Below, piece after piece: positions 7,342 through 15,703 of a DNA stretch of 40,503 bases. The number at the start of each line of letters is the position of its first letter. Within the stretch, counting starts at the first letter, position 1. The notes beneath the pieces were generated by a model. It did not search any database. It saw nothing but the letters and a program-made list of their open reading frames with translations, and was not told where the DNA came from. Origin of the DNA: an uncultured Acetatifactor sp. (GTDB lineage: Bacteria > Bacillota > Clostridia > Lachnospirales > Lachnospiraceae); assembly GCA_910586835.1 (NCBI GenBank), contig CAJUJU010000038.1:1-40503 (forward strand), written 5' to 3'. A program made the translations under genes and the position numbers.

Positions 7342-9015
7342 TTATTTCACATATTTTTCAAGATTTTGAACGATATTTTTCATGCAGCCGGGCTCGAAGG
7401 GACTGTCGAGACCCACTTCCTTTAACATGTTGGTGAAGAAATCGCTGGCGGAAAGCTTGCAGAGCTTCAAATAGCTCTCCCAGGCCGTCCTGTAATCCTC
7501 GTCCATCTTTACCTTATACTGAAGAGCACAGGTCTGCGCAAGGCAATAATCAATATAGTAAAGCGGAGAGTCATAAATATGCGCCTGTTTCTGCCAGAAG
7601 CCGCCCTTTCCAAAGAATCTGTCGTCACCGTAATCCATATGCGGCCTGTACTCCTTCTCCAGCTTCAGCCATGCCCCATGGCGCTCTGCGGGAGTCATAT
7701 CCGGATTTTCATATATAATATGCTGGAACTCGTCCACCATACATCCGTAAGGAATAAACGCCGCGGAATCCTCCAGATGCATTTCAATGTAATCGTTGGC
7801 TCTGTCTCCGAAAAACTTCTCCATCCAGCCCTGTGTAAAGAACTCCATGGACATGGAATGAATCTCCGCTGTCTCCATGCCGATATCGCCGTGCTCTCTG
7901 ATGGGATCCTTTCCGCTCAGATAGCCTTGGAACGCATGTCCGCACTCGTGGGTAATAACGTCCACATCTCCGCTGGTGCCATTAAAGTTAGCGAATACAA
8001 AAGGCGAATTATAAACCGGCATATAGATCATGTAGCCGCCTGCTCTCTTGGTCTTGCGTCCCAGCACATCGAACAGCTCATTCTCCATCATGAAATCCAT
8101 GAATTCTTTTGTCTCAGGGGAAAGCTCACTGTACATCTTCTGTCCTGCTGCCAGAATCTCATCCGGAGATCCGAAGGGTGCCGGGTTTCCCTCCTTAAAG
8201 TATACCGCATTGTCAATGAACGTCAGCTTATCCAGTCCAAGCCTTTGTCTTCTGCGCTCATGAAGCTCCTCGGCAAAGGGTACAAAATCCTTCTTCACCT
8301 GGCTGCGGTATGCCTCTACCTCATCCTTGCCGTAGCAGTTGCGCCCCATGCGGTAGTAACCCAGCTCCAGATAATTATCATATCCCATCTTCCTGGCCTG
8401 CTCGGTGCGGTTTTTCACCAGTTTGTCGTAGATCTCGTCCAGCTTTTCGGCATTCGCCTCAAAGAATGCGCTGTACTCCCGGTATGCCGCCTCTCTCACA
8501 CTTCTGTCCGGATTCACCAGATAGGGACGAAGCAGGGACAGGTTCAGTTCCTTTCCGTCAAAGTTGATCTTGGCGCCGGCGATCAGCTTGTCATACTCCA
8601 TGGTGAGCGCATTTTCCTCCTGCATCAGGGGAATCACCTCTTCGCTCATGGATTTCTGCGCAATCTCCATGTTTTTAAAGGCAACCGGTCCGATCTTGCT
8701 TTCCAGATAATCTCTATAAGGTGAGTGATAAAGCTTTTTCTCATAGGCCAGCACCATGTTTCTGTACAGCGGCATTTTCTCGTCGTAATACTCGTGCTCC
8801 TGTTCATAAAACTTATCGGTGGTGTCAATATCAAATCGGATGTAGGAAATGGTATACAGGGTACTCACTCTGTCATTCAGCTCGTAAAATTTCTGATGTA
8901 CGGCGAACTGCTCCTCTCCGCTCTTTGCGGCATCGAATTCCTCCATCAGGCTGTTCAGCTCTCTTTCCACCTGCTCAAAATCTACTCTCTCGTACGGCAT
9001 ATCCTTAAATTTCAT
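7342..9015 (-). CDS. M3 family oligoendopeptidase
   Basis: Cytoplasmic zinc metallopeptidase that cleaves short peptides, of the thimet/PepF group. The zinc site HECGH (356-360) and downstream EIHSMSME (384-391), which supplies the third ligand, are both present. The long N-terminal helical region and the YDSPLYYIDYCLAQ segment near the C-terminus are typical, and 557 residues is the usual length. The ATG has GAGGG at a suitable distance; an upstream in-frame extension crosses the promoter and was rejected. It is transcribed alone from its own promoter and followed by the palindromic element. Confidence 0.95.
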   Translation of the reverse strand: MKFKDMPYERVDFEQVERELNSLMEEFDAAKSGEEQFAVHQKFYELNDRVSTLYTISYIRFDIDTTDKFYEQEHEYYDEKMPLYRNMVLAYEKKLYHSPYRDYLESKIGPVAFKNMEIAQKSMSEEVIPLMQEENALTMEYDKLIAGAKINFDGKELNLSLLRPYLVNPDRSVREAAYREYSAFFEANAEKLDEIYDKLVKNRTEQARKMGYDNYLELGYYRMGRNCYGKDEVEAYRSQVKKDFVPFAEELHERRRQRLGLDKLTFIDNAVYFKEGNPAPFGSPDEILAAGQKMYSELSPETKEFMDFMMENELFDVLGRKTKRAGGYMIYMPVYNSPFVFANFNGTSGDVDVITHECGHAFQGYLSGKDPIREHGDIGMETAEIHSMSMEFFTQGWMEKFFGDRANDYIEMHLEDSAAFIPYGCMVDEFQHIIYENPDMTPAERHGAWLKLEKEYRPHMDYGDDRFFGKGGFWQKQAHIYDSPLYYIDYCLAQTCALQYKVKMDEDYRTAWESYLKLCKLSASDFFTNMLKEVGLDSPFEPGCMKNIVQNLEKYVK

Positions 9016-9058
9016 ACGTTTTCCCTCTTTTCTGCGCTTCTGCGCCGGTTTGCTCTTT

Positions 9059-9087
9059 ATTCTACACGATTTCCGCCTGCCTGTAAA
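9059..9087 (-). promoter_or_regulatory. sigma-A promoter of the oligoendopeptidase gene
   Basis: Minus strand: -35 TTTACA (9082-9087), 17-nt spacer, -10 TAGAAT (9059-9064); each box matches consensus at five of six positions. The start codon is about 45 nt downstream. Confidence 0.8.
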
Positions 9088-9152
9088 CAAATCCCACCCA
9101 TTTTCGTTCCTGACAGCGTATATATTTCCGAAAAATTGATATTAAATCAGTG

Positions 9153-9857
9153 TCAGATTGTTTTCGAGGCAAGTTTAACAACTATCTCTTCAACCAATCT
9201 ATGTACCCTGCAGGCCGGCCACATCTCTGACGGTTTCTTCTTTCCGTTTTCCGTGCATCTTTTATGACTTCTCTCCGCAATCCGGATCGCGTTCTTCTCA
9301 TCTCCTGCTCCCACCAGTTTCCGATAAATATCCCTGTCATTCTTAGAATATTTCTGCCCTGTTACCTTCTCAAACTTTTCAGCAAACCGATCACAGCAAG
9401 TGTAAGACTCCATAATTACCGGCATTTCTCCAAAATATGCATACATCCAGATCTCAAAGCAGGGATTGGACCATCCTGCACCCACGCCGCTTTTCTCTGC
9501 TGTATAAATGATTTCGTCAATATCCTTCACTTGATCCCTGTCAAAGACAATCCACGGAATCCGATACTGTGATTCCTGCCCTGTCATTTCCAGCGCTTTT
9601 TTCACAAGCTCCACCGTCCTGGCCTTCTCCACCTTTATCACAAGCCGGTCTTTCAACTCTGCCGGAATACTGTCCCGCAATCCTTCAAAGTAATTTTTCT
9701 CCGTTTCATCCGTATCCGTCACAATCAGATAATCTCCCAGCTCGGGAACCCTGGCTCCCACGCGCTTATTTCTGTCCCGCCTTTTTCCGGCCCTGCTGTC
9801 GCTGGATTTTCCGCCGGAGACCGCTTTCTTTCCTGCCATCTTGCCTCTATTTTCCAT
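9153..9857 (-). CDS. rloB: RloB family protein, probable defence effector (AbiLii-like)
   Basis: RloB proteins are partners of RloA-type ATPases; the AbiL abortive-infection system of lactococci has this two-gene form. The family features are clear: a basic N-terminus (residues 1-33, Lys/Arg/Ser-rich), then YLIVTDTDETEKNYFEGL (43-60) in place of the usual TEGxxTExxYF, an acidic WIVFDRDQ (102-109) in a Toprim-like fold, and SNPCFEIWMYAYF (130-142). The acidic residues suggest metal-dependent nuclease-like chemistry, but this is inference. The ATG has GGGGAGG 7 nt upstream and overlaps the end of the ATPase gene by 11 nt, so the two are translationally coupled. No third gene accompanies them. 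The first Thr-Asp-Thr-Asp variation is worth noting. Confidence 0.88.
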   Translation of the reverse strand: MENRGKMAGKKAVSGGKSSDSRAGKRRDRNKRVGARVPELGDYLIVTDTDETEKNYFEGLRDSIPAELKDRLVIKVEKARTVELVKKALEMTGQESQYRIPWIVFDRDQVKDIDEIIYTAEKSGVGAGWSNPCFEIWMYAYFGEMPVIMESYTCCDRFAEKFEKVTGQKYSKNDRDIYRKLVGAGDEKNAIRIAERSHKRCTENGKKKPSEMWPACRVHRLVEEIVVKLASKTI

Positions 9858-11136
9858 CCACAGCCCTCCCCTTCAGCATCTTGATAGGTTTCAACGCCGG
9901 GATTGCTCCATAATTCCCTGTGAGATAATTTTTTGCAAGGGCCTCGTCCCGCCGCACCTTGTTCCCTTCTTCGTCCCTGAACTCAACAAGAGAATACAGC
10001 TCCGAAACACCTTCCCTGTTCTTATTAACCATCCAGATTTCATCCCGCCGCAGTAACTCATTGGAAAACTGCCAGATGTCGTGGGTGGTAAACACCAGCT
10101 GAGCATTCTGAGTATTGATTTCCGGTGAAAGAAATGTCAATATAATATTTCTTACCAGCAACGGGTGCAGTCTGGCATTCAGTTCGTCAATAAACAGAAT
10201 AGACCCCTGATCCAATACCTCCTTTAAAGATGAATATAAGGCAAACATTTTCAGAGTCCCACTGGATTCCTGTTTCAGCGGAATTGATGCCATTTTCCCA
10301 CTGTCCCCTATCTTATGAAGGGCATCAATTTTAAAGCTTTTTTCTTTCTCATCATCCTGAGAAAGCTCCTCAACATTAAAATCCTGTATCGCCTCATCAA
10401 AAGATGCAAAATATTCTGCCACATTATCCCGCACCTCTTTCCGGTCTACAAACCCTTCCGGCAGAACTCTGGAAAGGAGAAAATTCTCCGCCGGATCACC
10501 GAAATTTACAATTTCATTGCTTAAAAACCAATCTCTCACCTTTTTCAACCTGGCGATCCGCAGTTTTGACCCCAGAGATACGATCAGGGACTCCTTGTTC
10601 AGAGATGCCTTGATATTCTCCACATGGTTTTTGGAGAAACCATTCATCTCCAGTTCTTCCCCTTTTTTACGGTAAAAGATTGTGCGGTACTTGTTCCTTG
10701 CTGTTTTTGCCTTGGAATAAAGCCATTCTTCTACCACTTCATCATTTTTCAGGGAAAAACCATATTGATATGTCCTTCCCGTATCCTCCGAATTGTCAAC
10801 ATAGAATACCTCAAAAGTGGTCTCTTCGTCGCGGCTCGTTTCATCAAAAAGAAATGGTGTCACCTTCAGATACGCATCCCCCGTTTTCCTGCGCCGTTCC
10901 TCTTCATCACCGAATTTAAAGGATTCAACCACATAGTAAGTCATATATTCAAAGGCATCGTACACATTGGACTTCCCGCTTGCGTTGGCACCATAGATGG
11001 CTGCTACTTTCAAAAGCTTATCATTTGCTGCTTCTGCCACATGATCTTCATGTTCCGTAATTTTGGTTGCGGTCAAATCCAGCGATACCTCATCACGAAA
11101 AGATTTAAAATTTTTAAAATTAAATTGTATCAGCAT
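9847..11136 (-). CDS. rloA: RloA/AAA15 family ATPase, probable defence sensor (AbiLi-like)
   Basis: ABC/SMC-like ATPase of the AAA15 (OLD-related) group. Visible are FKNFKSFRDEVSLDL at the N-terminus, Walker A GANASGKS (49-56), signature SSGT (291-294), Walker B ILFIDE (313-318) with LNARLHP after it, and the switch His in TTHD (His352). The C-terminus NYGAIPALKPI is typical of the family. There is no C-terminal Toprim nuclease as in OLD; that role would fall to the coupled RloB protein. The AbiL and PARIS systems pair similar ATPases with a separate effector, the ATPase probably sensing infection. The ATG has GAGG 8 nt upstream. The pair has its own promoter and lies as an isolated two-gene insert between housekeeping genes. 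Confidence 0.9.
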   Translation of the reverse strand: MLIQFNFKNFKSFRDEVSLDLTATKITEHEDHVAEAANDKLLKVAAIYGANASGKSNVYDAFEYMTYYVVESFKFGDEEERRRKTGDAYLKVTPFLFDETSRDEETTFEVFYVDNSEDTGRTYQYGFSLKNDEVVEEWLYSKAKTARNKYRTIFYRKKGEELEMNGFSKNHVENIKASLNKESLIVSLGSKLRIARLKKVRDWFLSNEIVNFGDPAENFLLSRVLPEGFVDRKEVRDNVAEYFASFDEAIQDFNVEELSQDDEKEKSFKIDALHKIGDSGKMASIPLKQESSGTLKMFALYSSLKEVLDQGSILFIDELNARLHPLLVRNIILTFLSPEINTQNAQLVFTTHDIWQFSNELLRRDEIWMVNKNREGVSELYSLVEFRDEEGNKVRRDEALAKNYLTGNYGAIPALKPIKMLKGRAVDGK

Positions 11137-11185
11137 TATGATATCCTCATTCCAGGTTTCTAACAGTCAATCAATGCGTGTTACT

Positions 11186-11214
11186 ATATTATAATTTTTC
11201 ACAGCAAAAATCAA
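11186..11214 (-). promoter_or_regulatory. sigma-A promoter of the rloAB-like pair
   Basis: Minus strand: -35 TTGATT (11209-11214), 17-nt spacer, -10 TAATAT (11186-11191), with TATAAT overlapping at 11188-11193. The surrounding 11137-11330 region is much richer in A+T than the genes on either side and holds no gene. Confidence 0.65.
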
Positions 11215-11337
11215 CATTTAATTTCATGATTTCCTCATTTTCATCTACTATTTTCGGTTTATTTCATATTTTTATACATATTGAATCAAGTCTTGTCCTT
11301 TTTTCCCGGTTTGTAAAATAACACATAAGAATACACA

Positions 11338-11367
11338 GACAGGGGCTGTTTTCCGACAGCCCCTGTC
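11338..11367 (-). terminator. strong hairpin after the S8 protease gene, probable terminator
   Basis: Perfect 12-bp stem (GACAGGGGCTGT with ACAGCCCCTGTC) and a 6-nt loop, 29 nt beyond the protease stop. The minus-strand tail is TGTGTATTCTT, only moderately T-rich, so termination rests mainly on the stem. Confidence 0.6.
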
Positions 11368-11396
11368 ACTATGGAATCTTTCCACTTTAAGTTGCC

Positions 11397-13118
11397 TCAC
11401 ACCCCGATCAGCGCGTCAAACGTCCCCACCATGTTCAGTCTCCCATACCCCCACTCCCGGTTTGGATAAGTGATATCAAAGCTGCGGGAAGCCCCCCGGA
11501 TGAAGTAATTTTTGATCTCCCGGCTTTCCACTATCACATTGTTGCGTTCCACAACCGCCCACTGCATGAACTGTGCCACCGCGCCCGCCGTAATAGCGGC
11601 TGCCAGAGAACTGTTGGATTCCCGGCCGTTCACGGTGGAAACATTGACACCCGGCGCGGCAAAATCCGGACGTACAGCTCCGCAGCGGGAATAACCCCTT
11701 CCTGATGTGATATAAAAGCTGTTGTTGGCCGCGTCATAGGTTGATACACCAATCACACTGGAGGCCATGGCAGGCTCCGTCAGGGTAATATAGGGCGAAG
11801 ACTCCAGGAAGTACACCGGCGCGGACAAAAACTGCGTGATAGGAAGCCAGATATTGAACTCCCCGTTGTGGATTTCCCCTGCCGCCTCCACCCGGAAGGT
11901 CCAGATACCCGGTGTGGGATCCTGTACCCGCAGAACGATCAGTTCCTCTCCGGAAGCAGGCTCCACGATGTAACCGGCGATAGACACCTTGGTTCTCTCA
12001 TATACAAAACTGTAAGTGACCACGTCCTGCAGCCCCAGACGCACCGAGGGAATCGTCTCCCCTCCCGGCGTCCGCACCGAAATCGTGAAGACGTCCGGCA
12101 GGCTTCCCCAGAGTTCCAGAAAGAAGCCCTCCGCCCCGCTGTCAACCCGTACCTCCACCGGATCTACATTCTCTCCGCCGCCTCCCAGGTTATCCATACG
12201 TCCGCTGTAGTGGTGGGCAGCATTTCCCTCGTTTCCTCCCGCCACCACCACCGCCCTGCTTCGTTTCACCGCGATGGCATTCAGATATCTTCCCAGCGGA
12301 CCGCTGCCCGTATGGTCTCCGTAATTGGTTCCCATTCCGATGCAGATCACTACCGGCCTGCTCAAAGGCTCCGCAAATGTATTTGCGTACTGTACCGCCA
12401 TCATAATATCGTTTTCCTGATAGGCAGGCACTCCCCGGGGCACCATGAAAAAATCCCTGAGATACGGTTTACACTCCTTGAGCTTCACCACCACGATATC
12501 CGCGTCGGGCGCCGCACTCTGAAAGCCGTACCCTCCGTTCAGCTGACTGCCTGCCGCCGCAGATGCCAGCGAACTCCCGTGCCCGATCTCGTCTCTGCTG
12601 GGCACAATCGAATAGGGATCCTCTGATCCCAGCGCAGCGTCGATATCCTCTTTCTTATACTCGGTGCCGTACTGGAAGCCTTGGGGAGGAGTCCCCGTCT
12701 GTATGGTCTGATCCCAGATTGCCAGTATACGGCTGGAACCGTCCTCCCTGCGGAAGACAGGACTGGTATAATCAATCCCCGTATCAATAAAGCAAATTAC
12801 AACCCCTCTTCCGGTCAGACTCAGCGGCGCTCTCTGAACCTGAGTAATACCGCTGGCAATCAGGCTGTTGGGATCAAATCCGCCTATCCCGCCGCCCTCC
12901 TGCATCAGCCCGAAAAGCTTCGGAACACTCCGATAAGAGAAAAAATAATCCTGCACATCCCGCAGCAGGCTCCTCTCGAAATACAGAGCGTTATACAGGT
13001 TGTCAATGTTGAGGTGACAGATATCCTCCTGCAGCCCCTCCAGCGCCCAAACCGGATAATCCGTGATGGCATCGTAGTAATTGTTGGAAAGTATCATCTC
13101 CCTGCAGTCCAAAGGCAT
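11397..13118 (-). CDS. S8 family subtilisin-like serine protease (Csp-like)
   Basis: Subtilase related to clostridial Csp germination proteases. Catalytic residues are Asp112 (FIDTGIDY), His180 (GHGSSLASAAAG) and Ser504. The serine motif is degenerate: NSSLAAA replaces GTSMAxP, losing the usual Gly and Pro, but the nucleophile position is kept. A roughly 100-residue N-terminal region may be a prodomain; there is no secretory signal peptide, as for Csp proteins. A jelly-roll-like insert lies between the His and Ser regions (about 310-440). The start is ATG with GGAGGAGGG upstream, and that ribosome site sits within a 12-bp hairpin. A role in spore germination is an inference; many Lachnospiraceae carry several such proteases of unknown target. 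Confidence 0.85.
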   Translation of the reverse strand: MPLDCREMILSNNYYDAITDYPVWALEGLQEDICHLNIDNLYNALYFERSLLRDVQDYFFSYRSVPKLFGLMQEGGGIGGFDPNSLIASGITQVQRAPLSLTGRGVVICFIDTGIDYTSPVFRREDGSSRILAIWDQTIQTGTPPQGFQYGTEYKKEDIDAALGSEDPYSIVPSRDEIGHGSSLASAAAGSQLNGGYGFQSAAPDADIVVVKLKECKPYLRDFFMVPRGVPAYQENDIMMAVQYANTFAEPLSRPVVICIGMGTNYGDHTGSGPLGRYLNAIAVKRSRAVVVAGGNEGNAAHHYSGRMDNLGGGGENVDPVEVRVDSGAEGFFLELWGSLPDVFTISVRTPGGETIPSVRLGLQDVVTYSFVYERTKVSIAGYIVEPASGEELIVLRVQDPTPGIWTFRVEAAGEIHNGEFNIWLPITQFLSAPVYFLESSPYITLTEPAMASSVIGVSTYDAANNSFYITSGRGYSRCGAVRPDFAAPGVNVSTVNGRESNSSLAAAITAGAVAQFMQWAVVERNNVIVESREIKNYFIRGASRSFDITYPNREWGYGRLNMVGTFDALIGV

Positions 13119-13168
13119 AAAAAATCCCTCCTCCCGCTTTCTCTATACTACGCGAAAGGAGGGATTTT
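13119..13168 (-). promoter_or_regulatory. terminator-like hairpin that also covers the protease ribosome site
   Basis: A perfect 12-bp inverted repeat pairs 13121-13132 with 13157-13168 around a 24-nt loop. On the minus strand the 3' arm is followed by a T run, as in an intrinsic terminator for the small DAK-like gene that ends 5 nt earlier. The same 3' arm holds the GGAGG ribosome site of the S8 protease, whose ATG follows directly. Transcripts coming from upstream would therefore be terminated or translationally silenced, while one starting within the loop would lack the 5' arm and be free. Confidence 0.7.
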
Positions 13169-13173
13169 GGTGC

Positions 13174-13425
13174 CTATCCCTGCAGTCCTCTGGACTGTCT
13201 GTCCATGTCTTCCACCACAATGTCATAGATCTCCCCCAGGGAGGCGCAGTATTCCAGCACCTTCCAGGGCTCATTGGTGTGAAAATGAATCTTGATCAGC
13301 TCGTCGTCCCCCACCGCCAGAAGACAGTCTCCCTTAAAGTGTTCGGTAAAATATTCACTGATTACATCTTCGTCCAGATCCTGCCCTTCGATTAGAAGCT
13401 GGGTGTCATACCTGAATTCCGTCAT
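13174..13425 (-). CDS. small protein resembling the DAK/FakA-type C-terminal domain
   Basis: An 83-residue cytoplasmic protein. The stretch LLAVGDDELIKIHFHTNEPWKVLEY followed by LGEIYDIVVEDMDRQ matches the end of the C-terminal domain of DAK2-type proteins (YloV/FakA, fatty-acid or dihydroxyacetone-like kinases), where HxHT occurs in the same setting. The kinase domain itself is missing, here and nearby. It could be a stand-alone regulatory module or the remnant of a larger gene, but the intact start (ATG with GGAG 7 nt upstream), clean stop and following hairpin argue for a functional small gene. Function unknown. Confidence 0.75.
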   Translation of the reverse strand: MTEFRYDTQLLIEGQDLDEDVISEYFTEHFKGDCLLAVGDDELIKIHFHTNEPWKVLEYCASLGEIYDIVVEDMDRQSRGLQG

Positions 13426-13511
13426 TTCTTTTCTCCTCTCCGTCAACCGCTTTATGCGCGGGTGATTCTGATTTAGTTTATTCTACAACAGGAGGAGGAA
13501 TTTATCCAGAT

Positions 13512-14762
13512 TTATTCGCTCTTTTTCAGATCCTTAAGCGCCGTTCCAATCTTGATGGGATTACCGTACCGAAGCGTTCCCATACGGTAAATCTTCGCCC
13601 CCAGCACCCCGGCTCCAAAGATGGATGCCGCCAGGATCAGGAAGGATACCACCGGCTCCCAGGGAGCCACCGTCCCCATGGCAATCCGGGCAAACATGGT
13701 ACTGTAGGAGCTGACCGGCAGATAAGACAACACCTTTATCACAGGACCGTCCACATTGCTCAGCTGTATCAGCGAGAAGAAATATACTACCATAATGACC
13801 GTCATCAGGCCGCTGATCGACTTGCTGATATCCTCTGTCTTGCTGACCAGCGCGCCCAGGGCGCCATACAGAAACGCATAGAACAGGTATCCGCCCAGCC
13901 CGAAAAAGGCAAATGCGACCAGTACTTCCCCGGGAACATGGAGAAACATATCCAGCGCTCCTCCCCACTGCTCTCTGTTCACCTGATAAGACAGGAGGGT
14001 GGCTCCAAGGATAATCCCCACCTGAGCCAGACTGCCCAGTGCACCCGCAATGACCTTGCCGAAAAGCAGGCTGTTTGGCGTAGTGCTGGTGACCAGTACC
14101 TCAATGGCACGGTTGCTCTTCTCGTTGGTGACGGAGACCGCAATCATTTGCCCATAAAGGGTGATCAGCATGAATACCACAATGACCAGCACATAGCAGT
14201 ACCAATAGTTGCTGCCAGTATCCTTATTCAAAATCTGTTCGTTCACGGTGATGGGAACATTGTACATCTCCGTGATCTCATTCACGTCCAGCCCGTTCCG
14301 CGCACAGTAATCAATGCGGTACAGCTGCTGCAGCAATCCATTAAACAGGACAGTATTGCTGTCAGACATGGATTTGTTAAATACATAATACTCATATTCC
14401 GTGGGCCCCGTCACCACGAAGCCCGCGTCATATCCGGCCTTGACACTGAGCTCCAGTTCCTCCCGGCTGTCTACGCGCTTCCACTCGATGCCGGGCACCT
14501 GCTGCAAAAACTCTTCCTGCAGGATTCCGGATTCCGTAAGATCCACATACCCGAAAACCGTCTTCTGCTCTTCCTCCATATCTTCCGGCTGGCTTCCGTT
14601 TCCCACAATCTGCACCCCGGTAAAACCGGACATATCCACAAAGCGGGGCAGGAAAAGCAACACCGCTCCGGCGATTGCGAGCAACAGAGTCATTGCCACA
14701 AACCCCTTGCTGTTCAGATAATCCCTCAGTTCATATTTCAGCACAATCCAAAATTTACGCAT
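13512..14762 (-). CDS. ABC-2 type transporter permease (NatB-like)
   Basis: Membrane subunit of an ABC exporter, partner of the ATPase just upstream. One N-terminal membrane segment (about residues 17-37) is followed by an extracytoplasmic region of some 130 residues, then a cluster of five to six membrane segments from about 170 to the end. This is the NatB/YhaP layout of Na+ or drug/peptide exporters. The substrate cannot be deduced. The ATG at 14762 overlaps the ATPase gene by 8 nt, showing tight coupling. It is the last gene of the PadR-DUF2812-ATPase-permease operon. Confidence 0.88.
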   Translation of the reverse strand: MRKFWIVLKYELRDYLNSKGFVAMTLLLAIAGAVLLFLPRFVDMSGFTGVQIVGNGSQPEDMEEEQKTVFGYVDLTESGILQEEFLQQVPGIEWKRVDSREELELSVKAGYDAGFVVTGPTEYEYYVFNKSMSDSNTVLFNGLLQQLYRIDYCARNGLDVNEITEMYNVPITVNEQILNKDTGSNYWYCYVLVIVVFMLITLYGQMIAVSVTNEKSNRAIEVLVTSTTPNSLLFGKVIAGALGSLAQVGIILGATLLSYQVNREQWGGALDMFLHVPGEVLVAFAFFGLGGYLFYAFLYGALGALVSKTEDISKSISGLMTVIMVVYFFSLIQLSNVDGPVIKVLSYLPVSSYSTMFARIAMGTVAPWEPVVSFLILAASIFGAGVLGAKIYRMGTLRYGNPIKIGTALKDLKKSE

Positions 14763-15681
14763 GTTCTTCCTCCTCGCCCACCTTTGCCACAAAAATATCG
14801 TTCAAGGACGGCTCATAGCTTCCAAAACGTTCCACCTCAATATCTGATTCCGCCAAACGCTTCAACACTTCCCTGCCGGTGTGTCCCTCCGCCAGACTCA
14901 GCACCAGGAACTCTTTCTTCCGGCCGGAGACTGTCACAAAATCTCCGAATTCCTTTTCCAGCTTTGCCGCCAGCTGCCCCTGCTCATAGTTTGCCGCAGC
15001 CAGCACCAGACGATCTCTGCCGTATTCCTTTTTGATTTCCTTCAGCCTGCCGTCCAACACCACCTCTCCCTGATTGATAATGGCAATGTTGTCACAGAAC
15101 TCCTCCACATAGCTCATCTGATGGCTGGAAAAGATCACCAGCTTGCCGTCCGTGATCAGCTCGCTCACCACATCCTTCAGAATCTGCGAGTTCACGGGAT
15201 CCAGTCCGCTGAAGGGCTCATCCAGAATGACAATATCCGGATTTGCCACCAGAGTCGCCGCCAGCTGCACCTTCTGCTGATTTCCCTTGGAAAGCGTCTC
15301 CAGCTTTCTGGTTTCATACTCGGAAACCTCAAGCCGTGCCAGCCATTTTTTTGCGCTCTCTCTGGCAGCCTTTACATTCAACCCTCTCAGGTTGGCCAGA
15401 TACACCATCTGGTCGATGACGGTTCGCTTTGGATAGAGTCCCCGCTCCTCCGGCAGATAGCCAATCTGGAATTTGGCCGGGACAAATTTCTTCCCGTCTA
15501 TCAGTATCTCGCCGCTGTCAGCGTGAAACACATCCATAAGAATGCGGATGGTGGTCGTCTTTCCCGCACCGTTTCGCCCAAGCAGCCCCAGCGCCTTCCC
15601 GCTTTCCACGGAAAAGCTGACGCCGTGAAGCACCTCCTTTTCTCCAAAACTTTTGCGAATTTCCTTCACATCCAATTTCAT
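14755..15681 (-). CDS. ABC transporter ATP-binding protein (NatA-like)
   Basis: Cytoplasmic ATPase subunit of an ABC exporter. Walker A GRNGAGKTT (35-43), signature LSKGNQQKV, Walker B VILDEPFSGLDP and the switch SSHQMSYVEE are all present; the ~80-residue C-terminal extension is typical of the NatA group. The start is ATG with GGGAGG 7 nt upstream; an in-frame extension into the preceding gene was rejected. It sits 22 nt after the DUF2812 gene and overlaps the permease gene, so the four genes form one operon under the PadR regulator. Confidence 0.93.
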   Translation of the reverse strand: MKLDVKEIRKSFGEKEVLHGVSFSVESGKALGLLGRNGAGKTTTIRILMDVFHADSGEILIDGKKFVPAKFQIGYLPEERGLYPKRTVIDQMVYLANLRGLNVKAARESAKKWLARLEVSEYETRKLETLSKGNQQKVQLAATLVANPDIVILDEPFSGLDPVNSQILKDVVSELITDGKLVIFSSHQMSYVEEFCDNIAIINQGEVVLDGRLKEIKKEYGRDRLVLAAANYEQGQLAAKLEKEFGDFVTVSGRKKEFLVLSLAEGHTGREVLKRLAESDIEVERFGSYEPSLNDIFVAKVGEEEEHA

Positions 15682-15703
15682 GCAGATACCTCCCATAAAA
15701 CAC

